From Micrasema longulum (lineage: Eukaryota > Arthropoda > Insecta > Trichoptera > Brachycentridae), in assembly GCA_022494885.1 (NCBI GenBank), contig JAGVSM010002657.1, positions 50,540 through 114,539 on the forward strand: a stretch of DNA of 64,000 nucleotides, read 5' to 3'. A program made the translations under genes and the position numbers. The notes below the pieces were generated by a model, which was not told the DNA's origin, ran no database searches, and was given only the letters and a program-made list of their open reading frames with translations. Numbering within the stretch: position 1 is the first letter of the stretch; the number at the start of each line of letters is the position of its first letter. Shown here in pieces: positions 11,232 through 22,145 of the stretch.

Positions 11232-11282
11232 TATCTATATCCACCGGTTTCGACAGGTAGCCGTCTCTTTTTCAGGGCACTT
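11232..11282 (-). ncRNA. degenerate hammerhead-like motif (Penelope-type), copy B
   Basis: On the minus strand: CTGAAAA (consensus CTGANGA, so one core G lost), AGAGACGG, a loop, CTGTC, then GAAACCGGTGG. The GAAA plus CCGGT arrangement matches the motifs at 20497, 35225 and 43808. The cleavage-site trinucleotide is GTG rather than NUH, so activity is not expected. Confidence 0.4.
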
Positions 11283-12459
11283 ATTACACCAACATGCAAT
11301 ACCCACTATACACCTTCACCATAGTAGTAGTTGTACAAAAATATTAAACCAGTCTGTTGATAGAACACATGACGTCAGAAGCCTATACCAGCGTACACTG
11401 TTTTTTTTATGTTGGATTTTGTGGAAGAAATAGTCAGTAAAAAAGGTCACGGGTGACCATAACAATGGAACATCCTATAATGGGGTACATTGAAAGGTTG
11501 TTAATTTGATTATTGATTAAATGGACATTCTTTTCCAAAGCCTTTCTAATGTTATTCGGTCAAATTTCATATTATATTTCACTGGATTCTACTATTTTAC
11601 CTTCTACACATTTTTTTCAGTATTTTTGTAAGATTTTCGTATTTTTAAACATTATTTTATCTTATAAAAGATTTCCATATTTCAATCATTTCTACATATT
11701 ACTAAGACTAAATATGCTCTATTATATAAAAATAAATAAATGCTGCCTACCGCAGAACAGGTATTTAACATATCTAGTGTTGGGGCCAAAACTAAATTGA
11801 GCTTATATTTTTTTTTTTTTAAATGAATGTTATAAATAATCCGTAAGGGTTCATAAATAAATTTTCAAATAAAAAAAATGTAACCAAAAATGATCCCGGG
11901 TCCCGTGAATTGAGATACCCTCGTCCGAACGTAGTTGAGCTAAGCAGGATTACCCAAAAAAGACGATAAGTGTTGATAACAGTGACCTACGCACCTGTTC
12001 GACAACCTTTTTTTTTTAGAAATTCAAAGCGTGAATTATGCATAATGCTTTTTATTTTATGTCTGGCTTTGATTACTGGAGTTTCCTTAGTTAGCAGTCG
12101 CAGACATTTGTGGTTTTAATATTATTATACCGCGTAAGATTTTACTTTTCCGCTGTGTGTAAGTAAGGAAAGTACTAACCCTTTCTTCAAACTTATCGAA
12201 ATGCTTCATAGAGGAATGAGTCGCCGCCATTTTACCCGCACCTCCCACCATACTACTCCCCTGAAGAACTTTAGTACAGTCGCTGTGTAAACTATAAGAT
12301 GCCGTTAATCTGTGAAATTTAGTTAGGGACCTTAATTTGATGCGTGACTTGTCTATTAAATGCCTCCATTTCTCTAAGGACCTTACGGTTTCTAAATCAA
12401 TTGTTTCAATGTGAAATTACTCAATTTTATTCGATTCTAATATCGGAGCAACTGCTATA
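11283..12459. other. mostly unassigned; orphan LINE tail at 11800-11876
   Basis: 11800-11876 carries the LINE 3' tail motif ATGTTATAAATAATCCGTAAGGGTT and TAAATAAATTT, also seen at 59940-59975 and, reversed, at 12485-12530. Upstream, a 95-codon hydrophobic ORF at 11513-11800 is probably fortuitous. 12180-12300 is slightly GC-richer with GCCGCCATTTT, but no gene is recognised. Confidence 0.45.
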
Positions 12460-12945
12460 TATATTTTTTATTTTTTTTATTTAAATTTCATAAGAAACCC
12501 TTACGGGTTACATACATTTAACAAAATATTTTACTTTTAAAATTCACATTCTACTGTTAATAATAATATTTTTAACATCTTTAGTAAAGGTTGTCTGAGT
12601 CTTTTGTTTAATTTTGTCTGGTAGTTTATTGTATAATTTCAGTCCGTAGTTTATTAGTCTCGATTGTCCTTTTCTCGTTTTAAAAGGTTGTATATGATAT
12701 TTTTCTGATATTCTCGTATTGTGTTCATGTTTACTAAAGGTTTTTTCAAGTTTTAATTCTTCGTTATCAATTACATCAGTGGCTTATTTCTGAATAAATT
12801 TCAAGGATTCTAGTTTTAAGAGTTCAGTTATATTTAATTGTTTAGTTTGTTTAAAAGTTCTTTAGTTGCTGTTAGACAGGGAAGGTCATATACTAACTTT
12901 AATATTTTATTTTGCTGTCTTTGTAGTCTTTTGAATTAAATTGTA
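12460..12945 (-). mobile_element. CR1-like LINE, RT C-terminus and tail
   Basis: Read on the minus strand, 12860 down to 12545 gives TELLKLESLKFIQK, a stop, ATDVIDNEELKLEKTF, then YHIQPFKTRKGQSRLIN and YGLKLYNKLPDKIKQ: a CR1-type C-terminal domain with the Leu-Tyr-Asn-x-Leu-Pro box. The tail contains the reversed ATCCGTAAGGGTTT motif at 12485-12510. The same family is present, interrupted, at 20770-22310. Confidence 0.7.
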
Positions 12946-14752
12946 TTGTACAAAATATAAATAGTGTTTAGAAAATCGATCATAACGACAATTTTTAGTG
13001 TGGTTATTCCGTTGTTTCGGGAGTTGAAAAAAAATGGAAATACGTATGTAATTTGCCCCAAATCAACACGGGTTTTCAAGCGAGTTGGAGCAAGTTCACA
13101 GGTATGAGTTGTTCCTGTTTCCACTGTTTTTGAAAAACTTTTTGTAAAACTTCTATGTGAACCTGTGTTCATTGTATTTTTATTTTGTGCTAATTTCGCG
13201 AACTTTTTATGTGCTAATTTGTATCTAGTTTAATTAAAATTGTAAAAGTGTCTTTCAAAAAACGAAACATTCCCCTCCTAGTAGAGCATTCAATTGTATG
13301 GCGAAGTTTCTTGAAAACGTACGAAATAATAAAATAATGAACTTCCTTGAACCACATCACAAGTTCTTAAAAAACGGCTAGTTTCATCTTTCATCGAAAA
13401 CGGGCTGGGCGCACTTTATAGATTTTTTTTGTAGGAATATGTAAACGGTGGTGGTGATTTATAATAAACAATAATTATTTTTTTTGTTTTCCCGTAAACA
13501 TAGTTATTATAAAACATTAGAAAAACGAAATGGTAAACTGTACATAATCGCTTATTTAGACGGTTCGCCCATGACATGTATGTCAGCATACAAAATATAT
13601 AAAAAGTCGGTATGTTATGAACATAAAATGAGTTAACAGTAGATTATTAACATAAGTAGCTTTTGCAAATTAATCGTTAATCGTTACTATAGAGCATCAT
13701 AAAATATTTATGAAATATAATTCTCTATCATAACTTAAATTCAGTTTAAAATAAAGCAAAAATGTATTTCTTATGATCAGTACGGATATATTAGTACATA
13801 AAATTGAGATAAGAAATATCCAATTTCTTCAGATATGATATAGTGAAGTTATTCAATAAACACTTTCCATTGGTTAGCATTAATTTATTGTCATATCATA
13901 ATGACTACATATAATATATGTATTTACTAATGATGTGCAAGTTTTATGGCTCTAGAATAATATTATAAAGTTATTACAATGACACGCGATGATTGGCATG
14001 CGATTATTAACATTCTTAAAGCGTAGTGGTTTTTTGATGTTTAATCAATCTAATTGATCATTGAAAAAAAAATATCAATCAACATACAATATACAATTCC
14101 ATCAGTGGGTTATTTATTTACAAAACAAAAAATAAATTATATTATTTTTTGTTTTATACACCATTTTGTTAAAAGGACCTAAATTATATTGTTATGGTAT
14201 TTGTTACAATCAATATAGTGTAAAGTTTTCGCAAACAAACTTTTGTAAACATTTTATTGAAAATGAGCGTAAAAATTGATTTTTTCAATAAAAAATGATA
14301 AAAGCGCCATCTATGAGTAATAAGTTTCATATTCTTGTTAAGAATCAACTTAACCGTTCAGCACATTTAACTTTTTATATGACACATATTTTGTGTTGAT
14401 TTACGTTTTGCAAACTTAAGAAAATATGCTTTTGAAAATCTTGTTAGTAGACTGATCTTCAGGTGTACGTTATTACGATACTCTTGTGACATAGGACTTA
14501 TTATTAAGACACAATTATAGAAAATAAAGACCCCAATCAAGGACTGTTCTTATAAACACAATATTCGCTTGAAACTAGGGTTTTTGTGATTCGCGTTAAA
14601 ATTACACCCTACAACTGATATAATCTAATTGTGAATTTATGATTTTCTTTTATTTTGGCACCCAATATAAATAGTTAAAATTGGGAATTGTACACGATAA
14701 AACATTTTTTTTTTCAAAACACGATATTGTATCGTGTAAAACTTTGATATTT
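12946..14752. other. unassigned AT-rich DNA with a small element-G-like patch
   Basis: 13280-13325 (AGAGCATTCAATTGTA, GCGAAGTTTCTTGAAAACG) resembles the interior of element G at 9015-9045 and 49745-49765 and may be a relic. The rest shows no gene, repeat or RNA I could support. Confidence 0.4.
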
Positions 14753-14756
14753 TTAA

Positions 14757-15034
14757 CCTAGCCGGACCGAAGGGGGGGATTCGAATCCCCCATATACCGA
14801 TTTGGTAAATTTCACTTTATGCACACAGGCATTCGGCAAACTAACAAAAATGAATAAAATACACGAATGAGTAAAATATGTGTACGCGAAAACATGAATA
14901 AATTATTGCACGGTCATAAACACTGTTTAAGTCAATGTTTTATTCTCCTGATGCCATATATAAATAGGCGCTGGGGTCGTTTGGTCCCCCCGTTCGGATC
15001 ATGTGTAATTTTTGGATGCTTAGTGATGGAAAGG
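14757..15034 (+). mobile_element. piggyBac-like MITE, copy 1
   Basis: TTAA at 14753-14756 precedes CCTAGCCGGACCGAAGG and the internal palindrome GGGATTCGAATCCCC. The other end, GTGATGGAAAGG, is followed by CTAA, a one-base change from TTAA. The copy at 36188-36603 has the same ends in opposite orientation with intact TTAA on both sides. Both contain GGTCGTTTGGTCC. TTAA flanks are the signature of piggyBac transposition. Confidence 0.7.
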
Positions 15035-15571
15035 CTAAGCCAGTTTTTAGCGTATTTGGTGTGTTTTTTAGGTAATCGATGCATCTCAATACTGGCTTTT
15101 TAAAAAAAATGAATATATCAACAAAACGCCGTGTGGGGCAAATGTCGTGTTTTGAAAAAACTATCCTCAATTTGTTCTAGGTGTTCTGTAAAGGGATAAA
15201 CATTCAAATTTCTCATTTTTTTCCATCTGTTCACGAAGAAGTCAATGACAGGTTATAAGGCCTTTTAATCCCTATAATTCTATATTCCAATCTTAAAAAT
15301 GTTTTCCCTTTATGATGTAATAAATTTCATGTAATTGGTTAATTGATTCCGTTATTTTGGGCATGACTGTCCTTCCGAAAACGTAACTGTTGATTACCGC
15401 CCGGAGATGTTACCTGACCACTTAATTAGTGTGCTACTTACTACCCTTTGTACCCTCCAACCCCCCCCCCGTTTGTCCTTTTCTACACCCCCTTTTCTTT
15501 AATAACCTCACCCTTAAGCCACCCACTTCACCATAAAACAACACTATAAAATGTGAGACATCTTTAGACAA

Positions 15572-15724
15572 CAAAGTGATGTTTCGGAAAAAACTTAAAA
15601 CCCACTTGTTCTCTAAATCATTTGAATAAATCCGTAGCATGTGACAACAAAATAAATTGTTTTAATTAAATTACAAATTTAAAAGCTTCAATTAAATTAA
15701 TTTAACAATATAATCACTATGTAA
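15572..15724 (+). mobile_element. L2-like LINE end, left part (split by an insertion)
   Basis: Encodes the last residues of the RT ORF (VMFRKKLKTHLFSKSFE then stop, 15575-15627) and a 3' UTR shared with 54830-54960 and, reversed, 33470-33540. It is interrupted after TATGTAA and continues at 16290. Confidence 0.75.
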
Positions 15725-16282
15725 TCAGTATCAGGCATAGAAGAAACATTCACATTTTATCACTTCTTCACAATATTTTAAATAATCCCACTTCGCCTGT
15801 TTATCTGAGAGAGCTCATCCAACCTCTTTCACAACACGGACTATCTTTTCGTTCTAGTAACGAGAGAACCCTTTTAATACCCTGTCATAGCTCTAATTTT
15901 TTTGCCTCCTCTTTCACAGTAGTAGCCGCTCGATTGTGGAATAATCTACCCACTAATGTTAGAGACGCCCCTTCTTTATTGACATTTAAGTCAAGATTGA
16001 AATGTCACTATCTAAATATTTAAATTTTTCCTTTATCCTTCTTCTTTCCTTCCCATCCCCTCTCCTCTCTTCATAGTATAGTGTTATTTTTTTATATATG
16101 TGTATATTTATTTTTGTTAATCTTTGCTTTTAAATTTTGCATAAAATTGTAAGATTCAATATGTCCATGTATTTATAATTTTCTCAAACTGAACGGTTTG
16201 GGTAGGTAGGAAGAAATTGCCTTAAGCCCCTTCTTTATATGTATATTTATTGTATATGTATATAAAGTGTCAAATAAATAAA
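15725..16282 (+). mobile_element. CR1-like LINE end inserted into the L2-like element
   Basis: 15738-16021 encodes a C-terminal RT domain: HILSLLHNILNN, SPVYLRELIQPLSQHGLSF, then RLWNNLPTNVRDAPS and a stop. A 3' UTR with the AACGGTTTGGGTAGGTAGG box and (AAATA)n tail follows. The flanking TATGTAA at 15718-15724 and 16283-16289 is a 7-bp target-site duplication. The same family occurs at 61140-61645 and as a tail at 60486-60775. Confidence 0.85.
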
Positions 16283-16368
16283 TATGTAAAGCGCCCTTGG
16301 GGTATTTTTTTTACGAAAATGGCGCTATATAAGTTATCCATAATAATAATAATAATAATAATAACACA
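16283..16368 (+). mobile_element. L2-like LINE end, right part (3' terminus)
   Basis: GTAAAGCGCCCTTGGGG, then ACGAAAATGGCGCTATATAA and (AAT)n. This is the L2-type 3' hairpin and tail and continues the element interrupted at 15724. Confidence 0.85.
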
Positions 16369-16480
16369 TGAATTTTTTTAATGCATTTTTTCTTCTATAT
16401 TTATTCTGCAATTCTTGGTAACATAAGTCTACGACGTATGCAAGAAACATGATTTGCAAATGAATGTTGATTAATCGAAA

Positions 16481-16547
16481 GTGATGGTTTTTGAAAGGGA
16501 TGAAAATCTAACCAAATGTGAGTTCAGTGTGAACGGAGATATTTTGA
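16481..16547 (+). mobile_element. RTE-like RT fragment, 5' part (split by FB)
   Basis: Encodes VMVFERDENLTKCEFSVNGD and continues, after the FB insertion, with NQVEEFV at 17228. This is the segment after the RT catalytic loop in insect endonuclease-RT elements. Confidence 0.8.
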
Positions 16548-17215
16548 CAATGTTTGATTATGTCCAAATGCTTGCAGACTGGCTGGATTTCCTCCCTAGG
16601 GAGTTGTTCATATTTAAATTCATTTCAACAGAGGAAAAAATTTTGAGAAGGGAATATGGAAGTCTAAGCATTTACAGGGCTTATGACCTGTCATTGGCTG
16701 GTTTAAGTGGCCACTTTACACACTGTGTAGCTTTCATCATTCTGCCCATGTTTGAACATCCACATTTCCTCAACTCTTCCATCTGTTGACTTTTGTGAAG
16801 TAAAAGAGCTGAAACCTTTATCACGTGGGTGAGATTCATCCGGCTGAACCAAATCACCTACTAGGCAACGCCTGAAAACAATTTTTCAATTTTTATACTT
16901 CTTCTTTTACCAGGTTGTAATTCAACAATGTTCGATTATGTTGCAATCCAGCCAGTCTGCAAGCATTTGGACATAATGAAACATTGTTGAATTACAACAA
17001 TATAAGAATGAAAAGAGTACTGACACCCTAATCCAATAATAATCTATTCAAAATTTCAACTACACTTTTCACAAAGAATCAACAGACCTGAAAGTTAATT
17101 TTATGAAGCAGAATGATGATCACTCGCTCAGTCAATGACAGATCATAAGCCCTGTAAATGCCTAGACTTCCATAGTCCCTTCTCAGAAAATTTTTCCCTC
17201 TCTGTTGAAATAAAT
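16548..17215. mobile_element. FB family complete insertion with 13-bp target duplication
   Basis: 668 bases inserted in an RTE reading frame. GGAGATATTTTGA is present at 16535-16547 and again at 17216-17228, and the RT protein reads continuously if one copy and the insert are removed. The insert starts CAATGTTTGATTATGTCC and has a forward FB unit (16561-16917), an inverted piece of the 5' segment (CCAGCCAGTCTGCAAGC, 16949-16965), and an inverted arm ending CCTCTCTGTTGAAATAAAT. There is no poly-A tail and no terminal inverted repeat at the extreme ends. Confidence 0.85.
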
Positions 17216-17697
17216 GGAGATATTTTGAATCAGGTAGAAGAATTTGTGTAACTTGGATGTACGTTTACTAGGAATGGAAAGACCGCGAAATATATAATAT
17301 GAAAGGAGGGTGAGTGCCGGGAACAGGGTGAACGGTGCATTGAAATCTACTTTCGCAAACAAATGTTTATCGCAGGAGGCAAAACTAGCAGTTCACAATA
17401 GAGTTTAAGTGTCACCTCTCATGTATGGGAGCGAAGTATAGAATTGCAAAAATAATGATGGAAGCAGGTTAAATGCTGTCGAAATGCGATCCTTTAGGCG
17501 AATGTGTGGTAAAACGATGTATGATAGGTGCACAAATGTCGAGATTCGTGAACTATGTAAGGCTGAGACATGCATCGTCGACAGAATCGTTGTCATTTGG
17601 ACATGTAGAGCGAATAGACCGCGAAAGAACGGCCAAAAGGATCTACGATGCGAATGTTGATGGATGCAGAAAACGAGAAAGACCGAAGAAGAATTGA
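17216..17697 (+). mobile_element. RTE-like RT fragment, 3' part
   Basis: With a few frameshifts and stops it reads through the family landmarks: ERRVSAGNRVNGALKST, then AKLAVHN, then the LNAVEMRSFRRMCGKT-like box, CTNVEIRELCKAET, FGHVERIDRERTAKRIYDAN and VDGCRKRERPKK. Ends at about 17697 where an FB copy begins. A dead 5'-truncated copy of the endonuclease-RT family often named craniofacial development protein 2-like. Confidence 0.85.
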
Positions 17698-17699
17698 AG

Positions 17700-17890
17700 A
17701 AACATGGATGCTGTAAACACAGCGTGTAAAGTGGCCACTCAAACCAGCCAACGACAGGTCATAAGCCCTGTAAATGCCTAGACTTTCATATGCCATCTCT
17801 ATTGTAATTAGTTTATCTTAATGACTCCCTAGGGGGTGAAATTCAGTCTTTTGTCTACAAACATTTAGACAAACTCAAAATATTGTAAGA
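17700..17890 (-). repeat. FB family copy, reverse orientation
   Basis: Reverse FB: GTGTAAAGTGGCCACTCAAA, CATAAGCCCTGTAAATGCC, CTCCCTAGGGGG, TTGTCTACAAACATT and CAAACTCAAAATATTG. It abuts the RTE fragment. Confidence 0.8.
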
Positions 17891-18149
17891 TAACTTACAT
17901 TATTCGAATGCTGTAGAAATCACTTTAAATTTTTAAATTTTTCATACCTAAAAAATAAATAATACCTGCTGTAAACTTCTTTTTTTTTTCTCCTAAAACT
18001 GTTGTAATTTACATGACACCCAGAACAATCCATGTTCATTGACATTCACATAAAAAATATAAAAATAGTAATAATGTAAATAAGAAATAATTTAAAAAAA
18101 TATATTTATAGATGGCAACCATGAAGTTTCGCATAAATAAATTGTCTAT

Positions 18150-18250
18150 GTTTTTATGGGTGTATGTATGTGTGTGTGTATATATAAATATGTGTTTATA
18201 TATATATGTGTGTGTGTATATGTATATGTGTGTATGTATATGTATCAAAA
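18150..18250 (+). repeat. TATG/TGTG microsatellite
   Basis: Irregular GTAT/GTGT/ATAT repeats. Reading frames in it on either strand are artefacts. Confidence 0.85.
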
Positions 18251-18659
18251 TGTGTATACGAATAAGTTTATTTGTCTTAGCTCTCTATTCATTTGTTAAC
18301 TATTATTATATATGAGAATGTAATTGCCTAGCTTGGAACGGGGTATGTACTCTTGTTAGCGGGGCAAATTGAACGTAAAATTGTTTTTTTATAGAAGGTG
18401 TAAATAAATAAATAAATGTAAGCACAAACCATAACATAATGTGTTGGTCGTAGAATAAAGTCGTCAATTGAGTTCAATTATGTTGTTTTCTAGTAGTGTG
18501 TTTTCATTGCTATTTGTTGAGTATGCAATAAAAATACTTGAATTTAAAAATCCTTACTGCAGCTCAATATCACTATTTTTGAATTTATCGAAACAAAACA
18601 CTTTGGAATCGGCGTTGTTAGTGGAAGTTAAAATCGTAATTAAAACTAAAAATAACAAT
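18251..18659. other. LINE-tail-like end plus unassigned DNA
   Basis: 18310-18415 ends AAATAAATAAATAAATG after a GCTTGGAACGGGG box, typical of a LINE 3' end in plus orientation. 18468-18665 has a 65-codon ORF with no recognised similarity. Confidence 0.4.
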
Positions 18660-19250
18660 AAGTAAACATTTTAGAGAAAGGAATATGGAAGTCTGGGCTT
18701 TTATGGGGCTTATGACCTGCCATTTTTTAAATTTTACCAATTATCATATATTTTTTTTACAATGTACATAAGATGTAAAACAGAGTATTAAAAAAATAAA
18801 GAATAATTACATAGCAATGAAATAGATATTAACCCCAAGAATAGTACACCAAAAATCTCATAAAGGCATGCCCTGTTCGTGGGTATAAAATAAATGTTTA
18901 TGGATTTTTTGCTCCTATAATTTACAGGCAAGTATAATATTAACAAAATTTTGAGTTTGTCCAAATTTTTGTAGTCAAGGACTGGATTCAACTCCCTGGG
19001 GAGCTGTTTATATTAACATAGGTTTGATAAAGGTTTCAGCTCTTTAACTTCACAAACATCAACAGATGAAAGAATTGTTGGAATAAAGATGTTCAAATAT
19101 AGGCAGAATGGTGAATGTTACACAGTGTGTAAAGTGGTCACTTAAACCAGCCATTGACAGGTCATAAGCCCTGTAGATGCCTAGACTTCTATATTACCTT
19201 TTCTTAAATGTTCTTCATCTCTTTTGTAATACGTTAAAAGTATAATATTT
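18660..19250. repeat. rearranged FB family copy
   Basis: 18665-18722 is a short forward piece (AGTCTGGGC, GGGGCTTATGACCTG). 18947-19015 is the 5' segment in forward orientation (TTTGAGTTTGTCC, CAAGGACTGGATTC). 19025-19245 is the middle and arm reversed (AAAGGTTTCAGC, AGGCAGAATGGTG, CATAAGCCCTGTAGATGCC). This mix of orientations recurs in the family. Confidence 0.75.
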
Positions 19251-19429
19251 TTGCTTAATATAAGAAAGAGAAAAGAAAAAATTCTGTAAAATATTAGGAG
19301 GTACTTTTTTATTTTATAGTAATTAAAAAAGGAAATGAAAAATATAAAAAAAATATAAAAATATTCCTTATTATTAAAGAGCAACAAAATATATCATAAA
19401 GCTTGGGATTAACGAAATATTATCAGTAA

Positions 19430-19965
19430 AAAAAGAATTTTAATTTGCGTCGTTTAGATGGCCACTTTACATTCTGTGTAAAATTCACCATTCCACCCTG
19501 AGTTGAAGAAATATGTAAGTTCAAACGTAGGACTAGCCACGGGACCACAACCAGGTTCAAAAAAATCTTAAACAAAATATATATCAGAAAAAATACATAA
19601 AACATTTATTTTAGAGTATTCTTCACTAGGATAACCCTGTTCTTCGGAGTAAATAAATATGAACAATGAACACGTGACATCAAACATGATGACTTTCATT
19701 GATAACATTATTGCGACTTTAAGCTATACTCAAAACACTTAATTAAGTTGAATTGACCAAACTGCCTTCGTTTTTTTCAGCTTTTAAACAGTTTTATACA
19801 TTTTTATTTATATCACTACAGAGATGGGTAGAATTTTTGTTTCAAGATTATGGATATTCGAGCGTTTACAGGGCTTATGACCTGTCATAGGTTGGGTTCA
19901 AGTGGCCACTTTTATGTAGATACTACAACATTCCCCATTCCGCTTATTAGCGAATATCCATATCG
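19430..19965. repeat. two short FB fragments, plus SINE-head fragment
   Basis: 19455-19502 (GATGGCCACTTTACA, AATTCACCATTCC) and 19860-19945 (TTTACAGGGCTTATGACCTG, GTGGCCACTTT, CATTCCCCATTCCGC) are FB pieces. Between them, 19527-19560 (ACTAGCCACGGGACCACAAC) is the reversed head of the tRNA-like SINE family seen intact at 62638. Confidence 0.65.
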
Positions 19966-20480
19966 GTGACATTTTTGGTTTTTGTATATATGTCATGAAA
20001 CAAGGAAAGCTTTCGCTAGCGCGTTTGGAGCGCCATCAGTTTTATACATCATTCAACATTTTATCATCAGCAGGGACATTATATGAAGCGAAGTGTAGTA
20101 TTAAAATAATAAAAATCCCCAAATTAACCTCTCTCTAGAGAAGATTCAGAATACCACTACAGAAGACGCGCCGTATCATTTTCCAATTCACTAGTATTAT
20201 ACAGATTCATTGGTTTAAAATCTTGGTTTACTAGTAATGACTTAGGACTTAGGATATAGAGATTTTGGTATTATTTATGTTTTCACTTATATTTATTATT
20301 TCCTTTTAAGACTGAAAAAGCACACATAATGATAAAACTGTAATTACTTTTTAATATTATTATAAAATACATAATTTACTGCCTGCATAGAACGGGGAAG
20401 CTATCCCTAGCTAAGCAGTTTAGATGAACCAACAGCAAAAATAAAAAATATATAATATTATTTTAATAAAATTTGTATAA
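19966..20480. other. unassigned spacer
   Basis: No gene or repeat recognised. 20380-20420 resembles a LINE 3' UTR box (ACTGCCTGCATAGAACGGGG) but without a defined tail. Confidence 0.35.
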
Positions 20481-20496
20481 AACCACTCACCGACTT

Positions 20497-20545
20497 ATCT
20501 GTCTACCGGTTTTGAGACGTAACCCGTCTCTTCGTCAGGACAACA
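20497..20545 (-). ncRNA. hammerhead-like ribozyme motif (Penelope-type), copy A
   Basis: On the minus strand: TTGTC (stem I), CTGACGA (perfect CTGANGA core, 20532-20538), GAGACG-loop-CGTCTC (6-bp stem II), AAAA where GAAA is expected, CCGG-TA (candidate NUH site GTA), then GACAG pairing back with the TTGTC. The order and pairing are those of a type I hammerhead with a very short stem III, the form known from Penelope-like elements. One core position is changed, so it may be inactive. Confidence 0.55.
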
Positions 20546-20915
20546 ACAACAAATTTTATTATCATAATATTGAAATGTTGGACCACAAAGTTAATGCTTT
20601 GAATATTAATAATAAAAAAATATATGTTTACTTTTAATACTTAATTAATTTGTTGTATAGATAATAACTTGTAAATTGCTGTTATAAATATGTAAAAAAT
20701 AAATAAATAAATTTAAAAAAAATAAAAATATATGTATATAATTATAAATGCAATAAATTAATATAGAAAAAATATGGACACGCTTGTTTATTAGTCTCGA
20801 TTGTCCTTGTCTCGTTTTGGAAAGTGGTATGTGATATTGTTCTGATATTCTTGTATTATGTTTATTACATTTTTTTTTAGTTTTAGTTCTTTGTCTATAA
20901 TGATATCAGTGGCTA

Positions 20916-22145
20916 TTCTTATTTTTATTGGTGGGGGTCAATGCTATGCCAGCTCCTGGCGTCGCTGCGACCTGTGAAGATCTATTGTGCCGGGCCAACG
21001 TGAATAGTTTTCGCCCTCTAAGCCCAGGTCTATGAAGAGCCTGGCTACTCTGTGGAAGGCGAGAGTTAACGTTTTGCTAAATCTCCCCTCCATGCCTAGA
21101 TCCGTAAAGTATCGGGCTATTAGGTAAGGGGCGAGCTCTTTACCATCCTCAGGTTTAACCAGTGGTCCCCCGAGGATGAGGCTCCTTTTATGATGTAAAG
21201 CATCACATTCACATATTTATTTATTTATTTTATTTTATTTAATTTTACAATACGCCCAAGGGGCATTTACAAAAAATTTAAAGATTTAAAAGATAAACAA
21301 TGCTTTTTTGTATACATTTAGAAACAATAAGAAGCATACTGCCATGCAAAATAAAAAGTGAAACTTTACATAGTAAAAAAGAAAAAGAAAATTATACTGA
21401 TATAATAAAAGTAATTGAATTAAAATTGTAAATAACTTGTAAAGAATTCAAACAAAAAAATAAATACATTTTCATATACTTGTAAGTATAAAAAAAATGG
21501 TATCAACAAATTATTGTTAAAAACAAATAATGAAAATTAGTTAACAGTTAGTGTATTTGTGAAAATAATATAATATACGGTACACAAAAATATTTGATAA
21601 ATTAATATCAGAAAGAGATAAGATAATAATACTACACATCAAAAACAGAGAAAGAATTGTATGAAAAGACAGTTTTATTACGACATTAATAATTTGTTTC
21701 AAACACTGCATTTAAGAACGTTTTAAAATTGATAATTGTCGTATTAAAAATGTCTATTTCACAAGTAAATTTGTTGGCTAAGGAATGTAAACGCGGAATC
21801 GGAGAGTGTCGTGCATAGTTAGTACCTACGTATGTACTCGTAGTTGCAAACAACTCCGTACTTCTAGTGACTCGATTAGGTATTTTGAAGTTAATGAGAT
21901 TCAGGAGTTCACAACAATCGAGCTCCGAATTTAAAATTTAAAATAAAAAAAGGAGGTCATTTATTTTTCTACGATCTTCTAATAAAATTAAATTTAAAGT
22001 GTCTAATAAATACGTGTAATTTATGTTATCTAAGGGAATATATCATGTGTATTGGTGTTTCCTCATCTGCACTGCAGAATCTACATCTAGAAGTTTTGGA
22101 AGGGTTCATTCTAACAAGATGTTTGTTCAATCTGTGGTGTCAATG
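20916..22145 (-). mobile_element. RNase H-class non-LTR element end, nested (level 2)
   Basis: Flanked by TCAGTGGCTA at 20906-20915 and 22146-22155, a 10-bp target-site duplication. The minus strand reads LNKHLVRMNPSKT, CRFCSADEETPIHMI, is interrupted, then resumes CECDALHHKRSLILGGPLV, KPEDGKELAPYLIARYF, HRVARLFIDLGLE and HRSQRRQELA before a stop. The Cys-x2-Cys...His...Cys pattern with the ensuing ILGG is the C-terminal zinc-knuckle region of RNase H-bearing insect non-LTR ORF2 proteins. A decayed relative lies at 47055-47235. Confidence 0.8.
21217..22039 (-). mobile_element. CR1/Jockey-like LINE end, nested (level 3)
   Basis: Lies inside the zinc-knuckle codons of the level-2 element. The minus strand encodes TYLLDTLNLILLEDRRKIND, LDCCELLNLINFKIPNRVTR, GTNYARHSPIPRLHSLANKF and a C-terminal stop near 21700. 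The 3' UTR ends with AATGCCCCTTGGGCGTATTG and (TAAA)n at 21217-21245. An ATAT at both junctions may be the target duplication. Confidence 0.8.

Noticed and set aside
15460..15476. C-run near 15464-15473 as a regulatory element
   Set aside because: A simple homopolymer within decayed DNA, without supporting motifs.
16481..16789. 102-codon ORF as a gene
   Set aside because: It is a chimera: the first part is RTE RT and the remainder is FB repeat read through the insertion junction.
16720..16830. FB core CTGTTGAC...CTTTTGTGAAGTAAAAG...GAAAC as a hammerhead ribozyme
   Set aside because: The order is suggestive, but the core is CTGTTGA in nearly all copies (the essential A is U), and four extra bases separate the hairpin from GAAA.
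18036..18315. Overlapping His/Thr/Tyr-rich and Cys/Val-rich ORFs
   Set aside because: Both strands of a TGTG/TATA microsatellite; no coding support.
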